Positions 9,758-19,775 are shown, counted from the first letter of the stretch. The stretch is 64,000 nucleotides of DNA from an uncultured Verrucomicrobia subdivision 3 bacterium (GCA_903872345.1 CAIQKM010000074.1:54592-118591); one strand, 5' to 3'. Program-made: numbers and translations. Notes: generated from the sequence alone by a model not told the origin.

Positions 9758-10840
9758 ATGAATAAACCCAATTTGTTTGCCGCCACCCTGGCTCTGGGCG
9801 CACTAACGCTGTTTCCACCGCTTTCGTTTGCCCAGGACGAGCCTTATAAAATAGTTAATTCCACCAAAACCATGGGTGTGGGAGGCATTGACTATGTCTA
9901 TGCCGATAACGACGACCGCCAGCTTTACATCCCCCGCGGCAACCAAGTGCTGGTGTTTGACTTGGATACGCTAAAATCCACCGGCTCCATCACCAATGCC
10001 CGCGCCCCCGGCGTGGCGGTGGACCCCAAATCCGGCCATGGCTTTTGCAGCAGCAGCCCGGTGGTGATGTGGGATACCAAGACCCTGCAAACCATCAAAA
10101 CCATTGATGTGCAAGGCCGGCCCGATGGCATCTTGTACGAACCGCTGACCGAACGCATCTATGTCCTCAGTCATCAATCACCCAATGTGACCGTGATCAA
10201 TGGCAAGGATGGCTCAATCGCCGGGACGATTGACCTTGGCGGCGGACCCGAACAGGCGGCCAGCGATGGTAACGGCCACGTCTATATTGATATTGAAGAT
10301 GGCGATAATATCGCCGTGGTGGACGCGAATACCCTCAAAGTAACCGCCCATTATGATCTCGCCGGCAAAGGCGGCGGCCCGGGCGGTCTGGGGCTCGACG
10401 CGAAGAACCATATTCTCTTTGCCATGTGCCATGAGCCGCAGACGTGCGTGGTGCTGAACGCCGACGATGGCAAAATCTTGGCCACCCTGCCCATCGGTCG
10501 CGGCACGGACGGCGGCGGCTTCAATCCCGCCACCATGGAAGCCTTTAGCTCCCAAGGCGACGGCACTTTAACGATCATCAAGGAGAAGAGCCCGACCGAA
10601 TTTGAAGTGGAACAGAACGTAACCACCAAGGCCCGCGCCAAAACCTGCACGCTGGACACCAAGAACAACCAAATCATCGTTATTGCCACCGAACCGCTGC
10701 CGGGCACCAATGCCACCCCGGCAGTGGCGGCGGCTCCGTCCACCAACCAACCCGCCGGGGAAGCCCGTCGCGGCGGCGGCGGTGGCCGTAACCGGGGCGG
10801 CGGTCCGGGATACTTGGATATTCTGGTCGTCGGCCGTTGA
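9758..10840 (+). CDS. YncE-like beta-propeller protein with Gly/Arg-rich C-terminus
   Basis: Signal peptide plus repeated propeller motifs (DNDDRQLYIPRGNQVLVFDLDTLK, GHVYIDIEDGDNIAVVDANTLKV). Confidence 0.8.
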   Translation: MNKPNLFAATLALGALTLFPPLSFAQDEPYKIVNSTKTMGVGGIDYVYADNDDRQLYIPRGNQVLVFDLDTLKSTGSITNARAPGVAVDPKSGHGFCSSSPVVMWDTKTLQTIKTIDVQGRPDGILYEPLTERIYVLSHQSPNVTVINGKDGSIAGTIDLGGGPEQAASDGNGHVYIDIEDGDNIAVVDANTLKVTAHYDLAGKGGGPGGLGLDAKNHILFAMCHEPQTCVVLNADDGKILATLPIGRGTDGGGFNPATMEAFSSQGDGTLTIIKEKSPTEFEVEQNVTTKARAKTCTLDTKNNQIIVIATEPLPGTNATPAVAAAPSTNQPAGEARRGGGGGRNRGGGPGYLDILVVGR

Positions 10841-10888
10841 CCGATTCGAAAAATTCCTGTACAACCCCTTAAACACCAACCTAAAACT

Positions 10889-11437
10889 ATGAATAGAAGC
10901 AAATTCCTCCTGATCCTCACCCTGCTCGTCCTCGGCGGTCTGCCGCTGATGGCCCAACAAAAACGCGTCAGCCCGCATGAAACCGTCAGCGCCAACCTCG
11001 ACGGCAGCCGGGTAATCATTGTTTATGGTCGTCCTTACACCAAGGCCCCCAAGACCGGTGAAGTGCGCAAGATCTGGGGCGGCTTGGTTCCCTACGGCAA
11101 AGTCTGGCGCACGGGCTCCGACGAAGCCACGCTGCTCATCACCCAGAAACCGCTCGTTATCGGTGAAACCACCGTTCCGGCCGGAGCTTACAGTCTCTAT
11201 ACCCTGCCCAACGAAGATGGCACGGCCAAGCTGATCATCAACAAGCAGATCGGCCAATGGGGCACCCAATACGACGAAAGCCAGGATCTGGCGCGGGTGG
11301 ACCTGAAAAAATCCGACCTGGAAAAGCCGGCAGACCAGTTCACCATGGCGGTGGCCAAGGGTGCCGCTGGCGGAGGCGTGATCAAGCTGATGTGGGAAAC
11401 CACGCAGTACACGGTTGACTTCACCATCCAGAAATAA
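10889..11437 (+). CDS. DUF2911 family protein
   Basis: VSPHETVSANLDGSRVIIVYGRPYTKAPKTGEVRKIWGGLVPYGKVWRTGSDEATLLIT is characteristic of DUF2911. Confidence 0.85.
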   Translation: MNRSKFLLILTLLVLGGLPLMAQQKRVSPHETVSANLDGSRVIIVYGRPYTKAPKTGEVRKIWGGLVPYGKVWRTGSDEATLLITQKPLVIGETTVPAGAYSLYTLPNEDGTAKLIINKQIGQWGTQYDESQDLARVDLKKSDLEKPADQFTMAVAKGAAGGGVIKLMWETTQYTVDFTIQK

Positions 11438-11547
11438 CCCCCGTTCAATCCATCAACGGCCCGGGCCATTGGCAAAACCCGCCTCTTCCCGTCAGCGGGG
11501 AGAGGTGGGGCAGAAAACTGGCACCACACGGTAAAGTTTTCCACACC

Positions 11548-14052
11548 ATGACCAAATTGTTCAAGCAATCGGGCCGGCCTTTACGCCCGCTGGCCTGTCT
11601 GGCCGCCATCGGCGCGGGCTTGCTGGCCTTTTCACCCATCGGTCAGGCGGCCGAAACTCCCACGCCTGCCGCCATATTGCAGGAACTGCGCAGCTTTGAC
11701 CGCATGGGCAGCGTGCTCTACCTCGCCGCCCACCCGGATGATGAAAACACGCTCCTGATTGGCTATCTGGCCCGGGGACGGGATTATCGGACAGCCTACC
11801 TTTCCCTGACGCGCGGTGACGGCGGTCAAAACGTACTCGGCCCGGAATTCGGCGAGAAACTGGGCGTGGCCCGCACCCAGGAATTGCTCGCCGCCCGCCG
11901 GCTGGATGGCGGCCGCCAGTTCTTTTCGCGGGCCATGGATTTTGGTTTCTCCAAGGATTACCGCGAAACCTTGCGGTTTTGGGATCCGCCGCAGGTCACG
12001 GCGGATATTGTGCGGGTGATTCGCGAGTTTCATCCGGACGTGGTGGTGACCCGCTTTGCGCCCTGGCCCACCGGCACCCATGGTCATCACACCGCCTCGG
12101 CCTACCTGGCGTTGGCAGCGTTCAAGCAGGCGGGCGATCCCAAGGCGTTCCCCGAACTAAATCTCCCCCCCTGGCAACCCAAACGAATTCTTTGGAACGG
12201 TCGCGGCAATGAAACCGGTTCCAATACGGTTCATTTGGAAATCAGCGGCAGCGATCCCGTGCTCGGCATCTCCTTCAGCGACCTGGCCGGACGCAGCCGC
12301 GCGATGCACAAGACGCAGGGATTCGATAATTTTGGCAACGGCGGCGGCCGGGGCGGCGGAGCGCGGACGGAGTCGTTCCAACTGCTCGCGGGCGAACCGG
12401 CCACCAATGACATCATGGATGGCATTGACACCTCTTGGAACCGCATACCCGGCGGATCGGAAATTGGCTCGCTGGCCGACACCCTCATTTCCCAATTCAA
12501 CACCAACGATCCGGCCGCGAGCGTGCCCGTGCTGCTGAATCTGCGAAGCAAACTGGCCGGTCTGGCATCAAACGATCCAGTGGTGACGGAAAAACGCCGG
12601 CAACTGGACCACGTGTTGACCGCCTGCCTTGGGCTGGCAGTGCAAACGGAAATTCCGCAGGCCGAAGTCGTGGCGGGTGAAACGCTGGCATTGCATCACA
12701 CGGTCAGCATCGGCTCAGCCATCCCGGTGCGTTGGGTGGCCGTGCGTTATCCTGGCATTCAGCAGGAGGCGAAACAATCCACTCTCCTGACGACGAATGA
12801 CGCCAGCAGTAGTGACGCAAACGAAACTTTGCCCGCAAACACGCCGTTGAGCCAACCCTACTGGCTGCGGGAGGAATCCACGCCGGGAATGTTCCGCGTA
12901 GCGGATGCATCGCTGATCGGCCGGCCGGAAAATCCGCCGGTGTTTCCGGTGGAGTATGTATTTGAGGTGGGTGGGCAGACGTTGACCGTTCCGGATGAAC
13001 CGGTGGAAGTGATTCCCGATGCTTCCGCCAGCCGGGCACACCGCCGGATGGAAGTGATTCCGCCGGTAACGTTGCACTTTGATTCCGGCGTGGCATTGTT
13101 TGCGCCGGGATCATCGCATGTGGTGAACGTCCAAATCACCGCCACCCGCCCCGGCACCGCCGGCAATCTGCGGCTGGAAACACCGCGCGGCTGGAGCGTT
13201 ACGCCAGCCAAACAGCCCTTCCAATTCGTGGCCGCCCATGAACAGGCCAGCTTCCAGTTCACAATCACGGCACCGACGAAAACTGTCACCGGCACCGTCA
13301 CCGCCAGCGCGGAGATCGGTGGCAAGCGTTACCGGAATGACCGCGAGTTAATTGATTATCCGCACATTCCCATGCAATTGCTCCAGCCGCCGGCCACCAT
13401 CAAAGTGGTCAGCCTGAATCTGGTCACGCGCGGCAAGAATATCGGCTATCTGCCCGGCGCCGGCGACAGCCTCGCGGATAATCTCAGACAGATGGGCTGC
13501 AACGTCACCCAACTGGATGACACCAACCTGACGGCGGCGACATTGCAAGGGCTCGATGCCGTGGTCATCGGCGTCCGCGCCTTTAATGTTCGCAACAACC
13601 TAGCCAAGCAACTGCCCGTCCTGTTCAACTACGTTGAAAACGGCGGGACGGTGGTGGCGCAATACAACCGCCCCGATGGTTTGCGCGCGGCCAAGATCGC
13701 CCCGTACGACCTGCATCTCTCCGGTCTGCGCATCACGGATGAAACGGCGGCGATGACCTTTCTCGCTCCGGATCATCCGGTGTTGAACACGCCCAATAAA
13801 ATCACGGCGGCGGATTTTGACGGCTGGATTCAGGAACGCGGCATTTATTTCCCGGACAAATGGGACGCCCATTTCACTCCGATTCTGGCGGGCAACGACC
13901 CGGGTGAGACCGCCTTGCAAGGCAGTCTGCTGGTGGCACCGTATGGCAAAGGCCATTTCGTCTATACCGGCCTCGTCTTCTTCCGGGAACTGCCCGCCGG
14001 CGTGCCGGGAGCCTATCGCCTCTTCGCCAATCTGTTGTCGCTCGGCCAATGA
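11548..14052 (+). CDS. Large PIG-L family deacetylase with Ig-like middle and ThuA/GATase-like C-terminal region (834 aa)
   Basis: N-terminal AAHPDDENTLLIGYLARGRDYRTAYLSLTRGDGGQN and HTASAYLALAAF; C-terminal NIGYLPGAGDSLADNLRQMGCNVTQLDD. Confidence 0.88.
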   Translation: MTKLFKQSGRPLRPLACLAAIGAGLLAFSPIGQAAETPTPAAILQELRSFDRMGSVLYLAAHPDDENTLLIGYLARGRDYRTAYLSLTRGDGGQNVLGPEFGEKLGVARTQELLAARRLDGGRQFFSRAMDFGFSKDYRETLRFWDPPQVTADIVRVIREFHPDVVVTRFAPWPTGTHGHHTASAYLALAAFKQAGDPKAFPELNLPPWQPKRILWNGRGNETGSNTVHLEISGSDPVLGISFSDLAGRSRAMHKTQGFDNFGNGGGRGGGARTESFQLLAGEPATNDIMDGIDTSWNRIPGGSEIGSLADTLISQFNTNDPAASVPVLLNLRSKLAGLASNDPVVTEKRRQLDHVLTACLGLAVQTEIPQAEVVAGETLALHHTVSIGSAIPVRWVAVRYPGIQQEAKQSTLLTTNDASSSDANETLPANTPLSQPYWLREESTPGMFRVADASLIGRPENPPVFPVEYVFEVGGQTLTVPDEPVEVIPDASASRAHRRMEVIPPVTLHFDSGVALFAPGSSHVVNVQITATRPGTAGNLRLETPRGWSVTPAKQPFQFVAAHEQASFQFTITAPTKTVTGTVTASAEIGGKRYRNDRELIDYPHIPMQLLQPPATIKVVSLNLVTRGKNIGYLPGAGDSLADNLRQMGCNVTQLDDTNLTAATLQGLDAVVIGVRAFNVRNNLAKQLPVLFNYVENGGTVVAQYNRPDGLRAAKIAPYDLHLSGLRITDETAAMTFLAPDHPVLNTPNKITAADFDGWIQERGIYFPDKWDAHFTPILAGNDPGETALQGSLLVAPYGKGHFVYTGLVFFRELPAGVPGAYRLFANLLSLGQ

Positions 14053-14201
14053 AATCCCCGGACCCTGTTGAACCCCGGTCAGAAAGCGAAGCCACCGGAT
14101 TGCCGGGCTTTCGCACGTGGACGAAAGTTTATCTCTTCGTGCTCGGCAGCTTTGCCCTCTGGGTGGGGTTGCTGATCGCCCTGACGCTGACGTTTTCATG
14201 A
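14049..14201 (+). CDS. Small single-TM protein (50 aa), translationally coupled on both sides
   Basis: MKSPDPVEPRSESEATGLPGFRTWTKVYLFVLGSFALWVGLLIALTLTFS*. Starts in an ATGA overlap with the PIG-L stop and ends in an ATGA overlap with the SSS start at 14198. Below the length cutoff of the supplied ORF track. Confidence 0.75.
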   Translation: MKSPDPVEPRSESEATGLPGFRTWTKVYLFVLGSFALWVGLLIALTLTFS

Positions 14202-15904
14202 ACCCGCTCGATTTCATCGTCCTGATCGGCTCGATGCTGGGCATTGCCGCGTATGGCATGTGGCGGACGCGCGGGCGCCGCGATCTGAACGCCTACCTGA
14301 AAGGCGCGGGCAACACCCCGTGGTTCGCCATCGGCCTCTCGGTCATGGCCACCCAGGCCAGCGCCATCACCTTTCTTTCAACACCGGGACAGGGTTATGC
14401 GGGCGGTTTGGGTTTTGTGCAAATCTACTTCGGATTGCCGGTCGCGCTCATCATCATCGCGATCTTTTTCCTGCCCTTGTTCCGCCGGCTCAACGTATAT
14501 ACGGCGTATGAATACTTGGGGCGGCGTTTCGACGGCAAAACGCGATTGCTTGGCGCGGGACTGTTTCTCATTCAGCGCGGCCTCGGCGCGGGACTGACCA
14601 TTTATGCGCCCGCCATTGTGCTCTCCTCGGTTTTTCACTGGCCGCTCGACCTAACCATCATTTGCAGCGGGGTGTTGGTGATCATTTATACCGTCGCCGG
14701 CGGCAACGATGCGGTGACCGTCACGCAGAAATACCAGATCGCTGTCATCTTCGCGGGCATGTTCATTGCCTTCGGCCTGTTGCTGGCCAAACTGCCGACG
14801 GGTTTGAGCTTCGGCGACTCACTGGCATTGGCCGGCGGGTTTCACAAACTCGAAGCCGTCAATTTTTCTGGCAGCCTGCACGAGCGATACACCTTGTGGT
14901 CGGGGCTGCTCGGCGGCACGTTTCTAATGCTCTCCTACTTCGGCACCGACCAGTCGCAAGTACAGCGTTACCTTTCCGGCTCATCACTGCGGGAGAGCCG
15001 GCTGGGATTGATGTTTAATGCCGTGTGCAAAATCCCGATGCAATTCGGCATTCTGTTTCTGGGCGTGATGATGTTTGTCTTTTATCAGTTCGAACCGCCG
15101 CCGCTGTTCTTCAACGATACCTCCCGTCAATACCTCGCCGAACACGGCGCGAGCGAACAACTGCATGTCCTCGAAACGGACTTTAACCAAACCCATGCGG
15201 TCGCCCGCCAGCAACTCGAACAGTGGCTGACCGCCCGGCATAACGGCGATGCGGCCGGCGCACAGGCGGCTTTTGCAGCGGCCACGACGGCCCATGAGCA
15301 AGGCGAACAGATTCATGCCGCGGCCGCCAAAGCCTTGTCGGCGGCCAATCCGCACGCGACCACGAATGAGGCGGATTACGTATTCATCAGTTTCATCCTC
15401 CACTATCTGCCCCATGGCATTATCGGGCTGCTGGTGGCGGCATTTTTCGCCGCCGCGCTGTCTTCCAAAGCCGCCGAACTCACCGCCTTGGGCTCCAGCA
15501 CCACGGTGGATTTTTACCGGCACCTCAAATCCGACGCCACGGACCAGGAATGTCTGCTCGCCTCCAAATGGTTTACGGCCCTGTGGGGCGTGGTGGCGAT
15601 TGGCTTTGCCCTGTACGCGCATCTGGTGGAAAATCTGATCCAAGCGGTGAACATTCTGGGTTCCATTTTTTACGGCGTTATGCTGGGGCTTTTCGTTGTC
15701 GCATTCTTCCTGCGACGGGTGGGCGGCACGGCGGTGTTCTGGGCCGCGCTGGTGGCGCAGACCCTGGTTTTCGTGCTCTACTTCAATCTGACCATTTCCT
15801 ACCTCTGGTATCCGCTCATCGGCTGCGCGGCCTGTGTGTTCCTAAGCCTCATCTTGCAAGCCGGGTTGGGCCAAGTAAAACAAACCGACGTATCGGCCAC
15901 ATGA
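14198..15904 (+). CDS. Sodium:solute symporter (SSS family)
   Basis: MNPLDFIVLIGSMLGIAAYGMWRTRGR..., NTPWFAIGLSVMATQASAITFLSTPGQGYAGGLGFVQIYFGLP; multiple TM helices. The listed start at 14117 is an in-frame upstream extension. Confidence 0.92.
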   Translation: MNPLDFIVLIGSMLGIAAYGMWRTRGRRDLNAYLKGAGNTPWFAIGLSVMATQASAITFLSTPGQGYAGGLGFVQIYFGLPVALIIIAIFFLPLFRRLNVYTAYEYLGRRFDGKTRLLGAGLFLIQRGLGAGLTIYAPAIVLSSVFHWPLDLTIICSGVLVIIYTVAGGNDAVTVTQKYQIAVIFAGMFIAFGLLLAKLPTGLSFGDSLALAGGFHKLEAVNFSGSLHERYTLWSGLLGGTFLMLSYFGTDQSQVQRYLSGSSLRESRLGLMFNAVCKIPMQFGILFLGVMMFVFYQFEPPPLFFNDTSRQYLAEHGASEQLHVLETDFNQTHAVARQQLEQWLTARHNGDAAGAQAAFAAATTAHEQGEQIHAAAAKALSAANPHATTNEADYVFISFILHYLPHGIIGLLVAAFFAAALSSKAAELTALGSSTTVDFYRHLKSDATDQECLLASKWFTALWGVVAIGFALYAHLVENLIQAVNILGSIFYGVMLGLFVVAFFLRRVGGTAVFWAALVAQTLVFVLYFNLTISYLWYPLIGCAACVFLSLILQAGLGQVKQTDVSAT

Positions 15905-16674
15905 GCACTCCCGTCATTTGTTTTGGCCAGCAACCGTGCGGATTCTTTCCGAAACGGTTTCTCGTGGCCAAAATCCGGACGGCGCGACGGCTGCAAAAAG
16001 AGATTGGCGGGGAGATTGTCTTCTTCTGCCACGACAGCGACCATGATCCGCGCGAAACCAAAACCGGGCTGCGCCATCGCAAGACCAATGAACCGGCCTC
16101 GCTGAATTTCAGTTTCGCCAACAAGGTGCAGCGGAAGTTCACGCCGATGTATCTCAAACAAATCCCCTCGGACTGGCACGCAAAAACCTTGTTGCAACTA
16201 CCGAATTACGTCGGACATGATTTGATTGAAATTTTCAGAAAAACGTCCGCCCCGAATCATGCCGACTTTTGTCTCGCGATGTATCACGGTATGGGCTGGC
16301 TGGCAGGGATTCGTGTAGTGCGTTCCAGCGACCCAACCTTCCGGCGCGCGGCCTGTGACATTGATGACTTTTTTGTGGAAGTGCCGTATGAACAGGAAAT
16401 CGTCCGCGCGCGTTTTGCGGGTGATTCGTTCACCCTACACGAGGGCGGCAACTCATTCGTAACGCTGCCTGCCACGGCGTTCACCAAAGAACAGATCAGT
16501 CCGGCCCGCGACACGCGGCTGCGCTGGATGCAATCCGTGCTCCACTGCACGCATTACATTGCCGGGGCGGGTGAAAAAGCCTACCTTCGCACCGAAGACG
16601 CCCCGGAAATCACTTATATCAACCGCGACCCCATTGACCGCGCCGATGAAGCCTGCACCGAAATCTCCACCTGA
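15901..16674 (+). CDS. Compact BshC-like protein (257 aa), putative bacillithiol-type cysteine ligase
   Basis: MSTPVICFGQQPCGFFPKRFLVAKIRTARRLQKEIGGEIVFFCHDSDHDPRET parallels the BshC GQQ...DHD region; HYIAGAGEKAYL parallels BshC IAGPGE.xY. Lies directly upstream of bshB/bshA-like genes. ATG overlaps the SSS stop. Confidence 0.65.
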   Translation: MSTPVICFGQQPCGFFPKRFLVAKIRTARRLQKEIGGEIVFFCHDSDHDPRETKTGLRHRKTNEPASLNFSFANKVQRKFTPMYLKQIPSDWHAKTLLQLPNYVGHDLIEIFRKTSAPNHADFCLAMYHGMGWLAGIRVVRSSDPTFRRAACDIDDFFVEVPYEQEIVRARFAGDSFTLHEGGNSFVTLPATAFTKEQISPARDTRLRWMQSVLHCTHYIAGAGEKAYLRTEDAPEITYINRDPIDRADEACTEIST

Positions 16675-17383
16675 ATTGACGCCTCTGCTCGCCTTTGGCG
16701 CGCATCCCGATGATATCGAATTCGGCTGCGGCGGCGTCATCGCCAAGGAAACCCGCGCCGGCCGCCAGGTCCATCTGGTCATTTGCTCGCGCGGCGAAGC
16801 CGGTTCGCACGGCACGCCGGCCCAACGCACGGCGGAAGCCAAAAAAGCGGCGGCGATTTTGGGCGCCACCGTCGAGTTCATCAAACTGGATGGCGACGCG
16901 CATCTGGAAATCCGGCCGGCCCATGCCATCAAACTGGCGGGCCTCATTCGGCGATTGCAACCGGGCATCGTCCTTGCGCCGAGCGTGGTGGAAAACCAGC
17001 ATCCGGATCATGCCAAATTGGGCAAACTGGTTCGCGATGCGGCGCGCCTGGCCCGCTACGGCGGCCTGAAAGAATTGCGCCCGGCCAAAGCGCATGCCAT
17101 CAGCCAATTGTTCTTTTACGCGGTCACGCCGGAAGCCGAGCCGCGCGATGTTTTGCCGGTGATGCTGGACATATCCGAACCCGAAGTCATCGCGGCTTGG
17201 AGCGCGGCAATGGCGGCGCACGCGTCGCAGGTCAATGCCCGCAATTATGTGGAGCTGCAACTCACCCGCGCGCGTCTGCTGGGGGCAAGGGCCGGCATCG
17301 GTTACGCTACAGCGTTGTTTCCTAATGATCCGCTCGTGTTTGACTCACTGGCGCAGACCAGCCGCAGCGCCCGGCGTTTTTAA
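16646..17383 (+). CDS. bshB1: Bacillithiol biosynthesis deacetylase, BshB1-like (PIG-L family)
   Basis: LLAFGAHPDDIEFGCGGVIAKETRAGRQVHLVICSRGEAGSHGTPAQRTAEAKKAAAILGA; HPDHAKLGKLVRDAARLARYGGL. Confidence 0.88.
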   Translation: MKPAPKSPPELTPLLAFGAHPDDIEFGCGGVIAKETRAGRQVHLVICSRGEAGSHGTPAQRTAEAKKAAAILGATVEFIKLDGDAHLEIRPAHAIKLAGLIRRLQPGIVLAPSVVENQHPDHAKLGKLVRDAARLARYGGLKELRPAKAHAISQLFFYAVTPEAEPRDVLPVMLDISEPEVIAAWSAAMAAHASQVNARNYVELQLTRARLLGARAGIGYATALFPNDPLVFDSLAQTSRSARRF

Positions 17384-17385
17384 CC

Positions 17386-18504
17386 ATGAACATTGGCATT
17401 ACGTGTTATCCCTCGGTGGGCGGCAGCGGCATTCTGGCCACGGCGCTGGGCGAGGAGCTGGTAAAGCGCGGGCATGAGGTGCATTTCATCAGTTACGAAC
17501 GACCGTTCCGCCTGCCGGAAAATGTGCCGGGGCTATACTTCCATCCGGTAATCGTCAACGATTACGATCTGTTCAAGTATCCGGATTACACCCTGCCACT
17601 CTCAGTGAAAATGGCGGAAGTGAGCCGGGATTTTCAGCTCGATGTGCTGCACGCCCACTACGCGGTGCCGCATGCCACGGCGGCCATTCTCGCGCGGGCC
17701 ATGCTGCCGGCGGACCGCCAGCCGCGGGTGGTCACCACCCTGCACGGCACGGACACCACCCTGCTCGGTCGCGACCCGGGCTACGGACCGGCCATCCATC
17801 ACGCGCTGACGCATTCGGATGCCGTCACCGCCGTATCGGCCTTTCTCAAAGAAGAGACGCACAGCATACTCGGATTTAACGGACCGATTGAGGTCATTCA
17901 TAATTTTTTTGTGCCCAAGCCGCCCAAACGTTCACGGGAAGAAGTGCGGCGGGAGCTGGGTTTGCAGGCTGAGGCACTGCTGTTTCATTCCTCCAATTTG
18001 CGTCCCTTGAAGCGGATTGATCTCCTGTTGGAAGCCGTGGCCCGAGTGAGACCGCGCGAGTCCTTCAAACTGGTGATTCTGGCCGGCGGAGATTTTGCGC
18101 CGTTTGTCGAAGAAGTGCGCCAGTTGGGGCTGGCCGACCGGGTGATCGTCCGCGAGAAGGTCACGGACATTGAAGATTATCTGCAAGCGGCGGATTTGGG
18201 TTTGTTCACCTCGGATTCCGAAAGCTTTTGCCTGAGCATCCTGGAAGCCATGTGCTTCGGGCGACCAAGCGTCGCCCGGCGCGTGGGCGGCATTCCCGAA
18301 GTAATCGTGGACGAAGAGTCGGGTTGCCTCGTTAATTCCGATAACGCGGATGATCTGGCGCGAGCCATCGAACGACTGATTGCCGATCCGTTCCGGCGGC
18401 AGGTGCTGGGACAAGCGGCGCAGGTGCGAGCACGGCAGCTGTTTTCGGCCAAAGAAATCGTGCCCCGCTACGAAGCACTCTATCGGCGAGTCTGTGCCGA
18501 ATAA
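17386..18504 (+). CDS. bshA: N-acetyl-alpha-D-glucosaminyl L-malate synthase BshA-like glycosyltransferase
   Basis: MNIGITCYPSVGGSGILATALGEELVKRGHEVHFISYERPFRL, TTLHGTDTTLLGRDPGY, SESFCLSILEAMCFGRPSVARRVGGIPEVI. Confidence 0.92.
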   Translation: MNIGITCYPSVGGSGILATALGEELVKRGHEVHFISYERPFRLPENVPGLYFHPVIVNDYDLFKYPDYTLPLSVKMAEVSRDFQLDVLHAHYAVPHATAAILARAMLPADRQPRVVTTLHGTDTTLLGRDPGYGPAIHHALTHSDAVTAVSAFLKEETHSILGFNGPIEVIHNFFVPKPPKRSREEVRRELGLQAEALLFHSSNLRPLKRIDLLLEAVARVRPRESFKLVILAGGDFAPFVEEVRQLGLADRVIVREKVTDIEDYLQAADLGLFTSDSESFCLSILEAMCFGRPSVARRVGGIPEVIVDEESGCLVNSDNADDLARAIERLIADPFRRQVLGQAAQVRARQLFSAKEIVPRYEALYRRVCAE

Positions 18505-19775
18505 AGCGGAGCCCAATTCACATCGAAAATAAAAACGGGGGCGGCCACGGCGCGCCCGCCCCGGTCGCGGACCGCCCCGAGCTTTTCCAGGCGTTGATCC
18601 CGGGTGAGCTCCTGCCGTTGGATCTCCCCGAGCCGGTGCCAGAGGGCTTTGAGTTTGCGCCGGCGCATCGACCGTTCCTTGTGAATGCGCACGCCGCTCT
18701 CGGCCAGCACATAGACTTCGCCCGCCTGCGGCAGGAGCTTCACCCGCAGTTGCGGCCGCACTTCCTGCCAGGGTTTTGGGGCCAGCGCCTGTTCCAGTTT
18801 GGTCAGCCGGCCCTTGGGCGTGCCCACCAGATAACTCACTTTGGCGTCACTCTGCCGCAACTCCGCCAGCACCGCCTCGGTGGGGATGTCCCGGTCCATC
18901 ACCCAGATGCGTTCGGCCTGGCCGTATCGCTTTTAGATCAGCGCCAGCATGTCCTTGAGCGTGGTCTTGTCGGCCGTGTGGCCGGGGAACATCTCATAGG
19001 CCAGCGGCAGCCCCTCAGGTGTGACCACCAGCGCACGACCACCTGCACGCAGTCCGCCCGCTTGTCCCGGCTGTACCCAAACCGGCGGGGATCAGTTTCA
19101 TTTACGGCACGTCGCACTCGAAATAGGTGCTGGTCAGGTCGAGAGCAACACGTCGAACTTCGCCCCAAAGAGATCGCTCCAGCGCCCGCGCAGATGGGCG
19201 AAGAGCGCGTCCTGGTGGGCGAGCAGGTCGTCCAGACCGCGATAGAGAGTATCGTCCTGGGCGAGGCGCTCATCCACGCCCAGGAGATCGGCCAGCGCCG
19301 TGGTGCCGAACCAGTGCCGGTGCAGCCGCCATTCGCTGCCGGGCGAGAGCAGGCGGTAAAGCGTCAGCACGCGCAGCACCTTCTCCCAGTCCGTGCCTTC
19401 GCGACTGCATCCCAGGCGCGGGGCGAAAAAGGTGTCGAGTTGGAGTTCGCGCCAGAGCTCATCGCCCAGCCAGCAGGCACCCCAAGTGCGGGGCCGGGAG
19501 AGTTGCAGGTGGTCTAACCGCACTTGCACGGCGGTCGGATCGCCGGTCGCCGGGGCGTGATCTGCGGGAAAGAGCGCGCATTGGCGGGCCTGTCCCTGCG
19601 CCTCGTCAAAGACCGCGATGGACTTCTGCCAGGCGGCGCGCTGGGAGTCGTTGATCTCCCGCAGATAGAGGACGTGCCGCTGCACGACGCAGCGGCTTAC
19701 CCGACGGCTCTCCACAATGGCCCAAGAGCGATGTTCCTTGCCGTCCTGCCAGCGCGTGCTGCACTTGAGAAACAT
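18480..19775 (-). pseudogene. Degenerate IS1634-family-like transposase, broken into at least three frames
   Basis: Fragments 19134-19775 (MFLKCSTRWQDGKEHRSWAIVESRRV...), 18938-19273 and 18480-18902 (MMDRDIPTEAVLAELRQSDAKVSYLVGTPKG...) follow one another in different frames with stops between them. Confidence 0.8.

Noticed and set aside
15550-15900. Extended N-terminus of the BshC-like ORF (track start 15550)
   Set aside because: It would overlap the symporter by 350 nt; the conserved region starts at the ATG at 15901, which overlaps the symporter stop.
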